From: Pseudomonadota bacterium
GTDB taxonomy: Bacteria; Desulfobacterota; Desulfarculia; Desulfarculales; Desulfarculaceae
Length of the DNA stretch: 64,000 nt
Direction: 5' to 3'
NCBI GenBank assembly: GCA_018902755.1
Contig: JAHIQI010000066.1
Location: 5,001-69,000 of the forward strand
The notes under the pieces were generated by a model. The model did not search any database, was not told the origin of the DNA, and saw nothing but the letters and a program-made list of their open reading frames with translations. The position numbers and the translations under genes are program-made. Numbering within the stretch: position 1 is the first letter of the stretch; each line of letters opens with the position of its first letter. Shown one piece after another: positions 7,404 to 16,887 of this stretch.

Positions 7404-8131
7404 CTAGTGTTCTCCCGCCGTACAGGCAAATTCGCAACGGCGGCACCATTTGGTGACTATGACCGGCTCACCCCGCTCATCGACTCGGCCGCTGTCCGAG
7501 GCATTGGTCCGGTCCTGTTCCATGCGCGGCATGCAGGCGCTACGGCGGTATCTCCCGGTCCCGAAGGCTTCCTGAGGGCAGGCGCGCAGGCAGGGCTGGT
7601 CGCAGCCTTGGCAGGGCTTAAAATCGTTGAGAGGCACGCTGGAGGGCAGCTTGTCCTGGAAACCGCTCTCAGCCGCAGCCTGGGGCCCCACTGGGGATGC
7701 AGCAGGAGGTTGTTTTTGCCGATCACGCCCAGCCCGGCCAATACGGCGGCGTCCTTTAGGAACACCCCGCCCAACTCGGGCTGATAGGGTAGCGGCTGGG
7801 CATGGACATGGTGGGCCCGCAACAGCCAGGTTGCCAGGTCCGCGGATATTTGCTGCATGCGGCGGTTCCCGGCGGTGTTTCCCCGCTCGAACCAGTCCAG
7901 ACTGGGTTGGTCCGAGGGGTGATGCATGGCCAGCGCCAGCAGGGAGCGGGCTCCGGGCAGCCAGCAGACGGCTTTTTCAGCGTGCTCGTCTTTCCAACGC
8001 GCCTCAGCCGTGGCGTGGTAGGAGGGGCCGTCCAGCACGGCATGCACATCAACGATTCCCGCCTGAATGCCCTCGTACTGTTGCGCCTTGGCGATAAGCT
8101 CTTGCGCTGTCAGGTTGTGCCGGCTCATCAT
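7404..8131 (-). pseudogene. QueG-like 4Fe-4S protein, disrupted by a frameshift
   Basis: The N-terminal part (from ATG 8131 or 8128, after AGGAGG) resembles epoxyqueuosine-reductase-related Fe-S proteins, including GGVFLKDAAVLAGLGVIGKN and HPQWGPRLRLRAV. The reading then continues in another frame as FQDKLP, CQGCDQPCLRACPQEAF (ferredoxin-type cysteines) and WCRRCEFAC. Restoring one T at the TTT run (7660-7662, minus strand) joins the two halves at exactly the expected place. The full-length product would be about 242 residues, shorter than true QueG, so the role may differ. It is either a pseudogene or a one-base sequencing error. Confidence 0.75.
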
Positions 8132-8238
8132 ATCCTCCTTTCCCATCCGGCCAGGCCACAGGAGAATACTGGTGGGTTGTGCTCTTTTATTTATCAGTAT
8201 AACAGCAGGAATCTTGGGCGTGGGCGGAGAATGGAGCC

Positions 8239-9021
8239 TTAGGTCAACGCCTCGTAAATGCGCTCGATCTTGGTGGCCTTGCCGGTCTCCGGGTCCACCC
8301 GCACCAGGGTGGCGTTGATGGCGGTGGGTCCGGCGGCCACCTTGAAGGGCAGGGGCCTGAAGGTGCGCAAGCGGTGGGTGGCGGTCTTGGGGTCCATGCC
8401 TATCACCGAATCCACCGGCCCGGTGAGGCCCACGTCGGTCTGGTAAGCGGTGCCCCCGGCCAGGATGCGCTCGTCGGCGGTGGGCACGTGGGTGTGGGTG
8501 CCCAGCACCGCGCTCACCCGGCCGTCCAGGTAGCGCCCCATGGCCTGCTTTTCACTGGTGGCCTCGCAGTGCATGTCCACCAGGATGATCTTCACCTTGC
8601 GCAAGGGCCCGGCCAGGATCTCGTCGGCCACCCGGAAGGGATCGTCCAGGGGGTTCATGAACACCCGGCCCTCCAGGTTGATCACCCCCACCCGGCGGCC
8701 CGATTTGGTCTCGGCCAGGGTCCAGCCGCGGCCGGGGGCGTCCTGGGGATAGTTGGCCGGGCGCAGCAGGCGGGGCTCGGACTCCAGCATGGGCACCAGG
8801 TCGCGCTGGCGCCACACGTGGTTGCCGGTGGTGAGCACGCCCGCCCCGTAGCTGAAAAGCTCATCGGCCACCCGGGAGCTGAGGCCCAGGCCGCCGGAGG
8901 CGTTCTCGCCGTTGACCACCACCAGGTCCAGGGCCAGTCGTTGGCGCAGGCCGGGCAACAGGCTCTTGAGGCAGCGGCGTCCGGGCGCGCCGAACACGTC
9001 GCCGACCATCAGGATATTCAT
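8239..9021 (-). CDS. ymdB: YmdB-family metallophosphoesterase
   Basis: 260 residues, TIGR00282 family. The binuclear metal site is complete: GDVFGAPG (Asp8), VNGENASGG, TTGNHVW, DMHCEATSEK and GTHTHVPTAD. Characterised members hydrolyse 2',3'- or 3',5'-cyclic nucleotides. It lies just downstream of rny on the same strand; rny-ymdB is a widely conserved pair in which YmdB modulates RNase Y-dependent gene expression. A strong hairpin lies between the two genes (9101-9129). Confidence 0.92.
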   Translation of the reverse strand: MNILMVGDVFGAPGRRCLKSLLPGLRQRLALDLVVVNGENASGGLGLSSRVADELFSYGAGVLTTGNHVWRQRDLVPMLESEPRLLRPANYPQDAPGRGWTLAETKSGRRVGVINLEGRVFMNPLDDPFRVADEILAGPLRKVKIILVDMHCEATSEKQAMGRYLDGRVSAVLGTHTHVPTADERILAGGTAYQTDVGLTGPVDSVIGMDPKTATHRLRTFRPLPFKVAAGPTAINATLVRVDPETGKATKIERIYEALT

Positions 9022-9100
9022 GACAGGCCGCCCATGGGCAAAGCACTTTCCACGGCCGGACGCACCGCCAAGGGGCGGGGGGGCCGAGCCGGGTTGAACA

Positions 9101-9129
9101 GGGGGAGCCTTTGGGGCAAAGGCTCCCCC
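9101..9129 (-). terminator. strong hairpin between rny and ymdB
   Basis: A 12-pair inverted repeat (GGGGGAGCCTTT with AAAGGCTCCCCC) lies ten bases past the rny stop codon. No U-run follows on the minus strand, so it may be a weak terminator, a 3'-end stabiliser or an RNase Y processing boundary. Confidence 0.45.
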
Positions 9130-9139
9130 CTAGTATCAG

Positions 9140-10702
9140 CTATTTGGCGTAGTCGACCGCCCTGGTTTCGCGGATGACCGTAACCTTGATCTGGCCCGGA
9201 TAGGTCAACTCTTCCTCGATCTTGCGGGCCACGTCGTGGGAGATCATCAGGGCCATGTCGTCATTGGTGCGCTCGGTCTCCAGGACAATGCGCAGCTCGC
9301 GGCCCGCTTGGATGGCGTAGGCGTTGGACACGCCTTCGTGGGCGGTGGCGATGCGCTCCAGGTCTTCCAGGCGCTTGACGTAGGATTCCAGCATCTCGCG
9401 GCGCGCGCCGGGGCGGGCCCCGGAAAGGGCGTCCGCCGCCTGCACCAGCACGTCCAGCACGCTGTCGGGGGCCACATCCTCGTGGTGGGCGGCCAGGGCG
9501 TGCACGATGTGAGGCTTCTCGCCATAGCGCTTGGCCAGGTCCGCGCCGATCAGGGCGTGAGGCCCTTCGATCTCGTGGTCCACCGCCTTGCCGATGTCGT
9601 GCAACAGCCCGGCCCGCTTGGCCTGCTGGGGGTTCAGGCCCAGCTCGCTGGCCATGATGCCGCAGAGGAAGGCCACTTCCAGGGAGTGGATCAGCACGTT
9701 CTGGGCGTAGGAGGAGCGGTACTTCAACCGCCCGATAAGCTTGATGATCTCTGGGTGGATGCCGTGCACGCCCACGTCGAAGGTGGCCTGTTCGCCCGCC
9801 TCCTTCACGCTGGCGTCCACCTCGATCTCGATCTTCTTGACCACCTCTTCGATGCGCGCGGGGTGGATGCGGCCGTCGCTGATCAGGCGCTCCAGGGAGC
9901 GGCGGGCCACTTCGCGGCGCAAGGGGTTGAAGCCGCTGATGATGACCGCCTCGGGGGTGTCGTCGATGATCAGGTCGATGCCGGTGGCCGCCTCGATGGC
10001 CCGGATGTTGCGGCCCTCGCGGCCGATGATGCGGCCCTTCATCTCGTCGTTGGGCAGGGCCACCACGCTGACCGTCTTTTCCACCGCGTAGTCGCCGGCG
10101 TAGCGCTTACAGGCCAACCCCAGGATTTCCTGGGCCTTTTTCTGGGCCGCTTCCTTGGTCTCGCCCTCGATGCGCATCAGGGTCTTGGCGCTCTCGTGGC
10201 GGGCCTGGGACTCTATGTTGGCGATGAGTTCGGCCTTGGCCTGGTCCTGGGTCATGCCGGCCATGCGCTCCAGGGTGGCCTTTTGCTCGGCTACCAGGTC
10301 TTCATATTCCTTGAGGCGCTGGGCGGTGTCCTCGCGCATCTTGGTGAGGTCGGTTTCGCGCTTTAGGTATTCGGTTTCCCGGGAATCCAGGGTGGAGGCC
10401 TTGCGGTCCAAGGTCTCCTCTTTCTTGTCCAGGCGCTTTTCCCACTGGGTGAGTTCGCTGCGCCGCTCCTTGCTCTCCGACTCCATGTCCAGCTTCATCT
10501 GATAGAGCTGGTCCTTGGCCTGGAGCAAGGCCTCCTTTTTCAGGGTCTCGGCTTCGCGGCGGGCCTCGTCCACGATCTTTTGGCTCAGGGCTTCCACCGA
10601 CTCCAGACGGCTGGCAGCCAGCCTGAGGCGGATGATATAGCCGAGAGCCACCCCCAGGAGCAGGGCCAGTAGTATGCCGACAAGGGCAATGGGGGTAGAC
10701 AT
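9140..10702 (-). CDS. rny: ribonuclease Y
   Basis: 520 residues, the usual length. Membrane-anchored endoribonuclease that initiates mRNA decay. In order: an N-terminal transmembrane helix (about 5-25), a long coiled coil (30-200), a KH domain with IIGREGRNIRAIE (about 228-240), and an HD domain with LLHDIGKAVDHE and ALAAHHEDV. Start ATG is preceded by AGGAGG at good spacing. It sits between 6S RNA and ymdB. E. coli lacks RNase Y and uses RNase E, so this enzyme implies an RNase Y-based decay system here. Confidence 0.97.
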   Translation of the reverse strand: MSTPIALVGILLALLLGVALGYIIRLRLAASRLESVEALSQKIVDEARREAETLKKEALLQAKDQLYQMKLDMESESKERRSELTQWEKRLDKKEETLDRKASTLDSRETEYLKRETDLTKMREDTAQRLKEYEDLVAEQKATLERMAGMTQDQAKAELIANIESQARHESAKTLMRIEGETKEAAQKKAQEILGLACKRYAGDYAVEKTVSVVALPNDEMKGRIIGREGRNIRAIEAATGIDLIIDDTPEAVIISGFNPLRREVARRSLERLISDGRIHPARIEEVVKKIEIEVDASVKEAGEQATFDVGVHGIHPEIIKLIGRLKYRSSYAQNVLIHSLEVAFLCGIMASELGLNPQQAKRAGLLHDIGKAVDHEIEGPHALIGADLAKRYGEKPHIVHALAAHHEDVAPDSVLDVLVQAADALSGARPGARREMLESYVKRLEDLERIATAHEGVSNAYAIQAGRELRIVLETERTNDDMALMISHDVARKIEEELTYPGQIKVTVIRETRAVDYAK

Positions 10703-10917
10703 TGGGCCTCCTTATCTATTGCGCAAGGAGACCGGGGACTTAAACCGTAGCCTCTAGCCGCCGCCTCTCAGGGCCTTTTTCCTCCTCCGGCCAGGCCGGG
10801 GGGATGGATGCGGCGATCATCGCAACGCCCACCACTGCCAAGGATTCTCGGCGCGGATCGGCGATGTGACGACTTCGGGCTCATTATCAGCAGCTTCCTG
10901 CCGGCTTAGTTAAACGG

Positions 10918-11097
10918 TTCCCCCGCCTCTGCCGTGGAGCGGTCACTTTTTGAACCTGCCTAAACAGGTGGGCCGGGCGTGTGCGGCTTTCGGGTTCTCC
11001 GTGGGAGATCCACCTTGCCGCGCAGTGGCATTCGGCCCCTTAAAGTGAGTGTTGGCTCAAAATGCTTGTTCCGCCTGTACACGAGCAGGGCAGGGTC
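10918..11097 (-). ncRNA. ssrS: 6S RNA
   Basis: About 178 nt, directly downstream of zapA, the classical ssrS position. On the minus strand the ends pair: CCCTGCC-CTGC-CGTG (11095-11080) with CACG-GCAG-GGCGGGG (about 10936-10921), a 15-pair stem broken only by single bulges. A GAGCCAACA segment near 11059-11051, about 40 nt from the 5' end, corresponds to the GAGCCGAUA of E. coli 6S. GGTTCAAAAAGTGAC on the 3' side matches GGUUCAAGGGUUACA. The RNA binds sigma-70 RNA polymerase by mimicking an open promoter. The region 10703-10917 before rny has no gene; it holds a GC-rich hairpin near 10788-10801 and the rny ribosome site. Confidence 0.85.
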
Positions 11098-11099
11098 AC

Positions 11100-11381
11100 C
11101 TAAGCTTTTTGCTCCCCTATCATATTGAGGAGCTTTTCGGTTTTCGCCTCGATCTCCTGGAACAGTTTCTCCTGCTGATCTCGCAGCTGCAGGAGCTCGT
11201 TGGTTATGTTGAGGGCGGCCAGCACGGCCGCAGCCAGGGTCGAACTAGTCTTGTTGGCGGCCCGCACCTCTTCCACGCGCTGGTTGAGGAGCTCCGCCAC
11301 TTGACGGACCCTCTCCTCGCCCGCCTCGGAGCGAAGTACGTACTCGTTGCCCAAAATTTCTACGGTGACCGGCTTGGCCAA
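11100..11381 (-). CDS. zapA: cell division protein ZapA
   Basis: 93 residues. Small FtsZ-associated protein that cross-links FtsZ filaments. It has the ZapA N-terminal beta motif VTVEILGNEYVLRSEAGEE, then VRQVAELLNQRVEEV and a C-terminal coiled coil for tetramer formation. The start is the TTG at 11381 with GGAG five bases upstream; no ATG fits the family N-terminus. It lies 17 bases downstream of the zapB-like gene and directly upstream of 6S RNA, with which it is probably co-transcribed. Confidence 0.93.
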   Translation of the reverse strand: MAKPVTVEILGNEYVLRSEAGEERVRQVAELLNQRVEEVRAANKTSSTLAAAVLAALNITNELLQLRDQQEKLFQEIEAKTEKLLNMIGEQKA

Positions 11382-11397
11382 CCTTACTCCGACCCAA

Positions 11398-11616
11398 TCA
11401 GAGAGTCTCCAGCTTACCCAGGAGCTGTTCCACCTTTTGGCGGACTTGGTTGCGCTCGGCTTCCGCCTCGCTGGCCAGCTCCATCATTTCTGACAACTCC
11501 CTGTCTTTCTCCTCCAACCGGCCGCGCAGCTCCACGTTCTCCTGGCCCACGTCCCGCAGACGCGCGAGGAGTTCCTCCACCCGCTGCTCAAGCTGGTTGA
11601 AAACGCTAAGGTCCAT
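11398..11616 (-). CDS. zapB: ZapB-like coiled-coil cell division protein
   Basis: 72 residues that are almost entirely one coiled coil with regular heptads (LEQRVEELLARLRDV, then VRQKVEQLLGKLETL). It resembles ZapB, the partner that links ZapA at the Z-ring. The name rests mainly on its position immediately upstream of zapA, since short coiled coils are poorly diagnostic. A good sigma-70 promoter lies 30-58 bases upstream. Confidence 0.7.
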   Translation of the reverse strand: MDLSVFNQLEQRVEELLARLRDVGQENVELRGRLEEKDRELSEMMELASEAEAERNQVRQKVEQLLGKLETL

Positions 11617-11645
11617 AGCTTACTTTGCCTTTTCTGCCATATCCA

Positions 11646-11674
11646 AATCTAGGGGATGGGCGGTTCAAGGTCAA
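11646..11674 (-). promoter_or_regulatory. sigma-70 promoter for zapB-zapA-6S RNA
   Basis: Minus strand: -35 TTGACC (11674-11669), 17-base spacer, -10 TAGATT (11651-11646). It lies between glmS and the zapB-like gene and would drive zapB, zapA and probably 6S RNA. Confidence 0.65.
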
Positions 11675-11703
11675 GAGCATAATCGTCACTAGTTCACTAG
11701 CAA

Positions 11704-13542
<1,839 letters not shown>

Positions 13543-13563
13543 AGACTTATAGTCCTCTAGCCG

Positions 13564-14328
13564 TTAGTCTTCTTTGCCACCGGTGGCCGCCCACCGATCT
13601 TCCATCATGGCCAACTCCTCCCGGGAGTTGATGCCTTGCAGCTCCTTGGGGTCCGGGGCCACGGCGTAGCCCACCTGGTATCCCCGTTGGGCAAAGAAGG
13701 CGGCCAAATCGGTGAGGTAATACTCGTTCTGGTCGTTGTCGGTGCTCAGCAGGGGCAGGCACTCCCACAGGGGCGCGCCGCGGAACACGAAGATGCCCGA
13801 GCTGACCAGGGTGATCTTCTTTTCTTCCTCGCTGGCGTCGCGCTCTTCCACGATGCGGGTCAGGCGGCCCGCCGGGTCCAGGATGAGCCGCCCGTAGGCC
13901 GGGGGCGGGTCCACATCGATGGCCAGCACGCTCTGGTCGTTGCCCTGGGCCAGTTGCCGGTCCACCAGACCCTTGGCCGTGGAGCGGCGCAGGCCGGGCA
14001 CGTCGCCATAGAGGATAAGCACCTGGCCCGCGAAACCCACCAGCTCCGGCGCGGCGGCCATGACCGCGTGGCCGGTGCCCCGTTGGGGCTGCTGCAGGGC
14101 GAAGGCCAGGCCGGTGCGACCCGCCAGATGCTCCTGGACCATCTCGGCCTTGTGGCCCACCACCACCACGGTCTTGACCGCGCCCATTTCCTGGGCCAGG
14201 TCCACCACCCAGTCGATCATGGGGCGGCCCGCCAGGGGGTGCAAAACCTTGGGCAGGTCCGACTTCATCCTGGTGCCTTTGCCCGCGGCCAGCACCACCA
14301 CTGCCAACTGATTCTTCGTATCGCTCAT
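13564..14328 (-). CDS. glmU: GlmU-type UDP-GlcNAc pyrophosphorylase domain, lacking the acetyltransferase domain
   Basis: 254 residues. Nucleotidyltransferase with LAAGKGTRMKSDLPKVLHPL, QQPQRGTGHAV, LYGDVPGLR and NEYYLTD. This covers the uridylyltransferase half of GlmU. The left-handed beta-helix acetyltransferase half (about 200 residues) is absent, and the stop is followed directly by glmS. GlcN-1-P acetylation must therefore come from another protein, or the substrate differs. Operon position with glmS supports a role in UDP-GlcNAc synthesis. I see no sign of recent truncation: glmS begins 21 bases later with no leftover hexapeptide repeats. Confidence 0.85.
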   Translation of the reverse strand: MSDTKNQLAVVVLAAGKGTRMKSDLPKVLHPLAGRPMIDWVVDLAQEMGAVKTVVVVGHKAEMVQEHLAGRTGLAFALQQPQRGTGHAVMAAAPELVGFAGQVLILYGDVPGLRRSTAKGLVDRQLAQGNDQSVLAIDVDPPPAYGRLILDPAGRLTRIVEERDASEEEKKITLVSSGIFVFRGAPLWECLPLLSTDNDQNEYYLTDLAAFFAQRGYQVGYAVAPDPKELQGINSREELAMMEDRWAATGGKED

Positions 14329-14424
14329 AGGTGCCTATGGTATTGGTTTAGCGCCCTAAAGGCAATATCGCCTTGGGGCTGGGCCTTAATAATACAACTA
14401 TTTCCCAGCGACAACCCTTGCCGC

Positions 14425-14802
14425 CTAGCCGTCCGCCTCCCCGTGGCGCTCGGGGTGCCCCTGGGTGTCCAGATAGCGCTGCCCCCAATGGGCCATGGCC
14501 GCCAGCACCGGCTCCAGGCTGCGCCCGGTGGCGGTGAGGGAATACTCCACCCGGGGCGGCACCTCGGCGTAGACCCGGCGCAGCACCAGGCCGTCGGCCT
14601 CCATCTGGCGAAGCTGCTGGGTGAGCATTTTTTGGCTGATGCCGCTCACCCCCCGGTGCAGCTCCCCGAAGCGCATGAGGCCATGGGAAAGCTCCCGCAG
14701 GATGAGAACCTTCCACTTGCTGCCGATAAGGGCCAGGGTTTTTTCCACCGGGCAACCCTGGCCGCATTTTTTATTATCGTATATCACCTGGATATTGCGC
14801 AA
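14425..14802 (-). CDS. HxlR-family transcriptional regulator
   Basis: About 125 residues. Winged-helix HxlR protein with CPVEKTLALIGSKWKVLIL, GISQKMLTQQLRQMEADGLV and VEYSLTATGRSLEPVL, including the conserved N-terminal Cys that serves as a redox or electrophile sensor in several members. The start is TTG 14802 (with a GGGTAAG-like site) or GTG 14787. It is divergent from the flavin-binding protein at 14917, separated by 114 bases, so it probably controls that gene and itself. Confidence 0.88.
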   Translation of the reverse strand: MRNIQVIYDNKKCGQGCPVEKTLALIGSKWKVLILRELSHGLMRFGELHRGVSGISQKMLTQQLRQMEADGLVLRRVYAEVPPRVEYSLTATGRSLEPVLAAMAHWGQRYLDTQGHPERHGEADG

Positions 14803-14916
14803 TTCTTACCCAAAGGTTGTTATGTTATTTTATGGTGCCTACTTGCCAAATCACAGCTTTACCCAACAATATACCCCAAAACAGCCTCCAACACCATTGA
14901 CCATGGGAGAAGCGTG

Positions 14917-15363
14917 ATGAGCCAAAACGAGATCAAGCAGCAGATCGCCCAGTACCTGGGCAGCCATCCTTTCATCAACCTGGCCACCGTGACCGCCGAG
15001 GGCGCGCCCCTGGCCCACACCGTGGCCTTTGTGGCCGATGGGGCCACGTTGTTTTTCACCACCCGCAAGGACACCCGCAAGGCGGCCAACATGCAAGCCA
15101 ACCCCAAGGTGGCCTACACGGTGGACCAGGACCAGTACGCCGGGTTCGCGGAGATCACCGGGGTGCAGATGGAGGGCACGGCCACGGTCATCTCCGACCC
15201 CCAGGAAATAGCCGCCGCCAACCAGCTCTACAGGGCCAAGTTCGGCGAGGCCGCCACTATCACCCCCAGCGACATGCACATCGTGGTCAAGATCGCGCCG
15301 GTGAGGGCCTACTTCCTCAACTACGCCAAAGGGTTCGACCACAAGGACCTGGTGGAGTACTAA
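14917..15363 (+). CDS. pyridoxamine-5'-phosphate-oxidase-like flavin-binding protein
   Basis: 148 residues. Split-barrel FMN-binding fold: INLATVTAEGAPLAHTVAF, LFFTTRKDTRKAANMQANPK, VAYTVDQ and a C-terminal VRAYFLNYAKGF. Family members bind FMN, F420 or heme and act as small reductases; the exact substrate cannot be read from the sequence. ATG start with GGGAGA upstream. It is transcribed divergently from an HxlR regulator and ends before a strong terminator at 15388-15418, so it is a one-gene unit under probable HxlR control. Confidence 0.85.
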   Translation: MSQNEIKQQIAQYLGSHPFINLATVTAEGAPLAHTVAFVADGATLFFTTRKDTRKAANMQANPKVAYTVDQDQYAGFAEITGVQMEGTATVISDPQEIAAANQLYRAKFGEAATITPSDMHIVVKIAPVRAYFLNYAKGFDHKDLVEY

Positions 15364-15387
15364 TTAGAAGGGGGTAGGGAAAAGCGG

Positions 15388-15418
15388 ACGGGCGCCCCGA
15401 TGGCGGGACGCCCGTTTT
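15388..15418 (+). terminator. rho-independent terminator
   Basis: Stem ACGGGCG with CGCCCGT, plus an inner CCC/GGG, followed by TTTT. It lies 25 bases past the stop of the flavin-binding protein. Confidence 0.8.
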
Positions 15419-15466
15419 GCTTGGCAAAGGTGTTTTGTGTTTTTAGGTGTCCCGCGTCTCGGCCCC

Positions 15467-16141
15467 CTAGAACCCGAACCAATAGGTGATGCCCAGCAGC
15501 ACCTGGAGGTTGTCCATCTCAAAGGTGTCCTTGGAAATGGTGCCCAGGCTGCTGGTGGACATGTCGCTGTCCACCGAGAGCCACCAGTAGCGAGCCCCCA
15601 GGCTCAGTGTCCAGTTCTGGGAAAGCTGGTAGCCCACGCCGGTGCCCAGGAAAAAGGTGGCCGTGTCCGAAGTGGACAGATCCACCGATTCGCCCAAACC
15701 CTTTTGCATGTTGTTGATGCCGGTTTCCTTGTCCGAGCTGGTGAGGGCATAGCCCACGCCGCCCTCGCCGAACCAGCTGAACTGCTTGGCGAAGTTCAGG
15801 CGGTAACGCCCCACCAGATAGACCGGCAGCGCGTTGATGGTGGCCCAGTCCGCCTCGGGGCCGCCGCTGCGGGAGGCCTTGGTCAAGAAGCTCATGTACT
15901 GGGCGCCGATGCCCACCTCGATGCCGTTGGCAAAGGCGTAAAAGGCCTCGCCGCCCAGGGTCCAGGTGGAGTCCATGGAGCTGGAGCTAGGCGCGCTATA
16001 GCCGTCCCGCCCGTCGATGGGGTTGCTCTCGATGCCCGTGGCCCAGCCGCCGAACAGGGACACCGCCGCCTTGCCTTGGGCCAGGGCGGGCGAGGCGGAC
16101 AGCAGCACGGCCATCAGCAGCAAGCACAATTTTTTCAGCAC
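15467..16141 (-). CDS. outer-membrane beta-barrel protein
   Basis: 224 residues. Signal peptide (about 1-21, cut after SPALA). The mature protein consists of alternating amphipathic beta-strands (TLGGEAFYAF, IEVGIGAQYMSFL, YLVGRYRLNF, FFLGTGVGYQL, LSLGARYWWL) and ends in aromatic Phe (TYWFGF), the usual signal for outer-membrane insertion by BAM. It belongs to the broad OmpA-barrel/porin-like small barrel class and has no plug or periplasmic domain. GTG start with GGGAGG 6-7 bases upstream. It is monocistronic with its own promoter (16306-16334). Ligand or role unknown. Confidence 0.85.
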   Translation of the reverse strand: MLKKLCLLLMAVLLSASPALAQGKAAVSLFGGWATGIESNPIDGRDGYSAPSSSSMDSTWTLGGEAFYAFANGIEVGIGAQYMSFLTKASRSGGPEADWATINALPVYLVGRYRLNFAKQFSWFGEGGVGYALTSSDKETGINNMQKGLGESVDLSTSDTATFFLGTGVGYQLSQNWTLSLGARYWWLSVDSDMSTSSLGTISKDTFEMDNLQVLLGITYWFGF

Positions 16142-16305
16142 GGTTCACCTCCCGAGTAATGATGGCTGTTCCCGTTGGCAGGCGGTCGACCGACGGATGG
16201 GGCAGGACGGCGGTAGCGGCCATGACGGGTCCATCAAAGTTAAAAGGGCGTCAACGCGGCAGTCGCAGCGTTTGGTTAAGTTGCGGACCCTTTTTCCTTG
16301 CGAGC

Positions 16306-16334
16306 ATCATAGAACATTTCATTTGGCCGTACAA
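16306..16334 (-). promoter_or_regulatory. promoter of the outer-membrane protein gene
   Basis: Minus strand: -35-like TTGTAC (16334-16329), 17-base spacer, strong -10 TATGAT (16311-16306). It leaves an mRNA leader of about 160 bases before the GTG start. No gene is seen in the rest of 16142-16384. Confidence 0.5.
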
Positions 16335-16384
16335 ATAAACATCCCCGGATAGTGGAGAATTCCCGCCCCGCCCACGGCGCGCAC

Positions 16385-16417
16385 ACAAAAAACGGCCACC
16401 CCTAATGGGGTGGCCGT
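16385..16417 (-). terminator. terminator of the ATP synthase operon
   Basis: On the minus strand ACGGCCACCCC-atta-GGGGTGGCCGT is followed by TTTTTT. It lies 29 bases after the atpC stop codon. Confidence 0.9.
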
Positions 16418-16445
16418 CACGGTTGGTATGGATGTGGGTCTGGGT

Positions 16446-16868
16446 CTAGGCGGCCATGCCGCCGCTGCGTCCAGCCACCTTCAGGCGCATCATGGCCCGT
16501 TGCATGGCTGCTTCGGCCCGCGCGTAATCGAGCTCCTCGGCCCGGGCTTTTTCCACCCGCTGCTGAGCCCGCTCACGGGCGCGCTGGGCCCGGTCGATGT
16601 CGATTTCCCGGGCCAGCTCGGCCGCCTCGGCCAGGATGGTCACCTTTTCTCCGGTCACCTCGGCGAAACCGCCGGCGATGGCCGCGTAGTCGGTGTCGTT
16701 GCCGTCCTTGAAGCGCATCTCCCCGATGGCCAGGGAGGCCAGGAAAGGCACGTGTCCGTGCAGCACGCCGAACTCGCCGTCCACGCCGGTAGCCACCACC
16801 ACGTCAACTTCCTTGGACAACAGCAGCTTGTCCGGGGTGACCACTTCCAGCAGTATCTTGTTGGCCAT
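16446..16868 (-). CDS. atpC: ATP synthase epsilon subunit
   Basis: 140 residues. F1 central-stalk subunit. The N-terminal beta-sandwich is recognised by LEVVTPDKLLL and GEFGVLHGHVPFLASL, and the C-terminal helical hairpin by AELAREIDIDRAQRARERA. It is the last gene of the operon, 19 bases after atpD, followed by a strong terminator. Confidence 0.96.
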   Translation of the reverse strand: MANKILLEVVTPDKLLLSKEVDVVVATGVDGEFGVLHGHVPFLASLAIGEMRFKDGNDTDYAAIAGGFAEVTGEKVTILAEAAELAREIDIDRAQRARERAQQRVEKARAEELDYARAEAAMQRAMMRLKVAGRSGGMAA

Positions 16869-16887
16869 GGGTACTAAATCCCCTCGC

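Noticed and set aside
7655..7668. Programmed frameshift in the QueG-like gene
   Set aside because: The site is only TTTCC; there is no slippery heptamer, no upstream Shine-Dalgarno-like stimulator and no evident pseudoknot. A one-base indel explains it.
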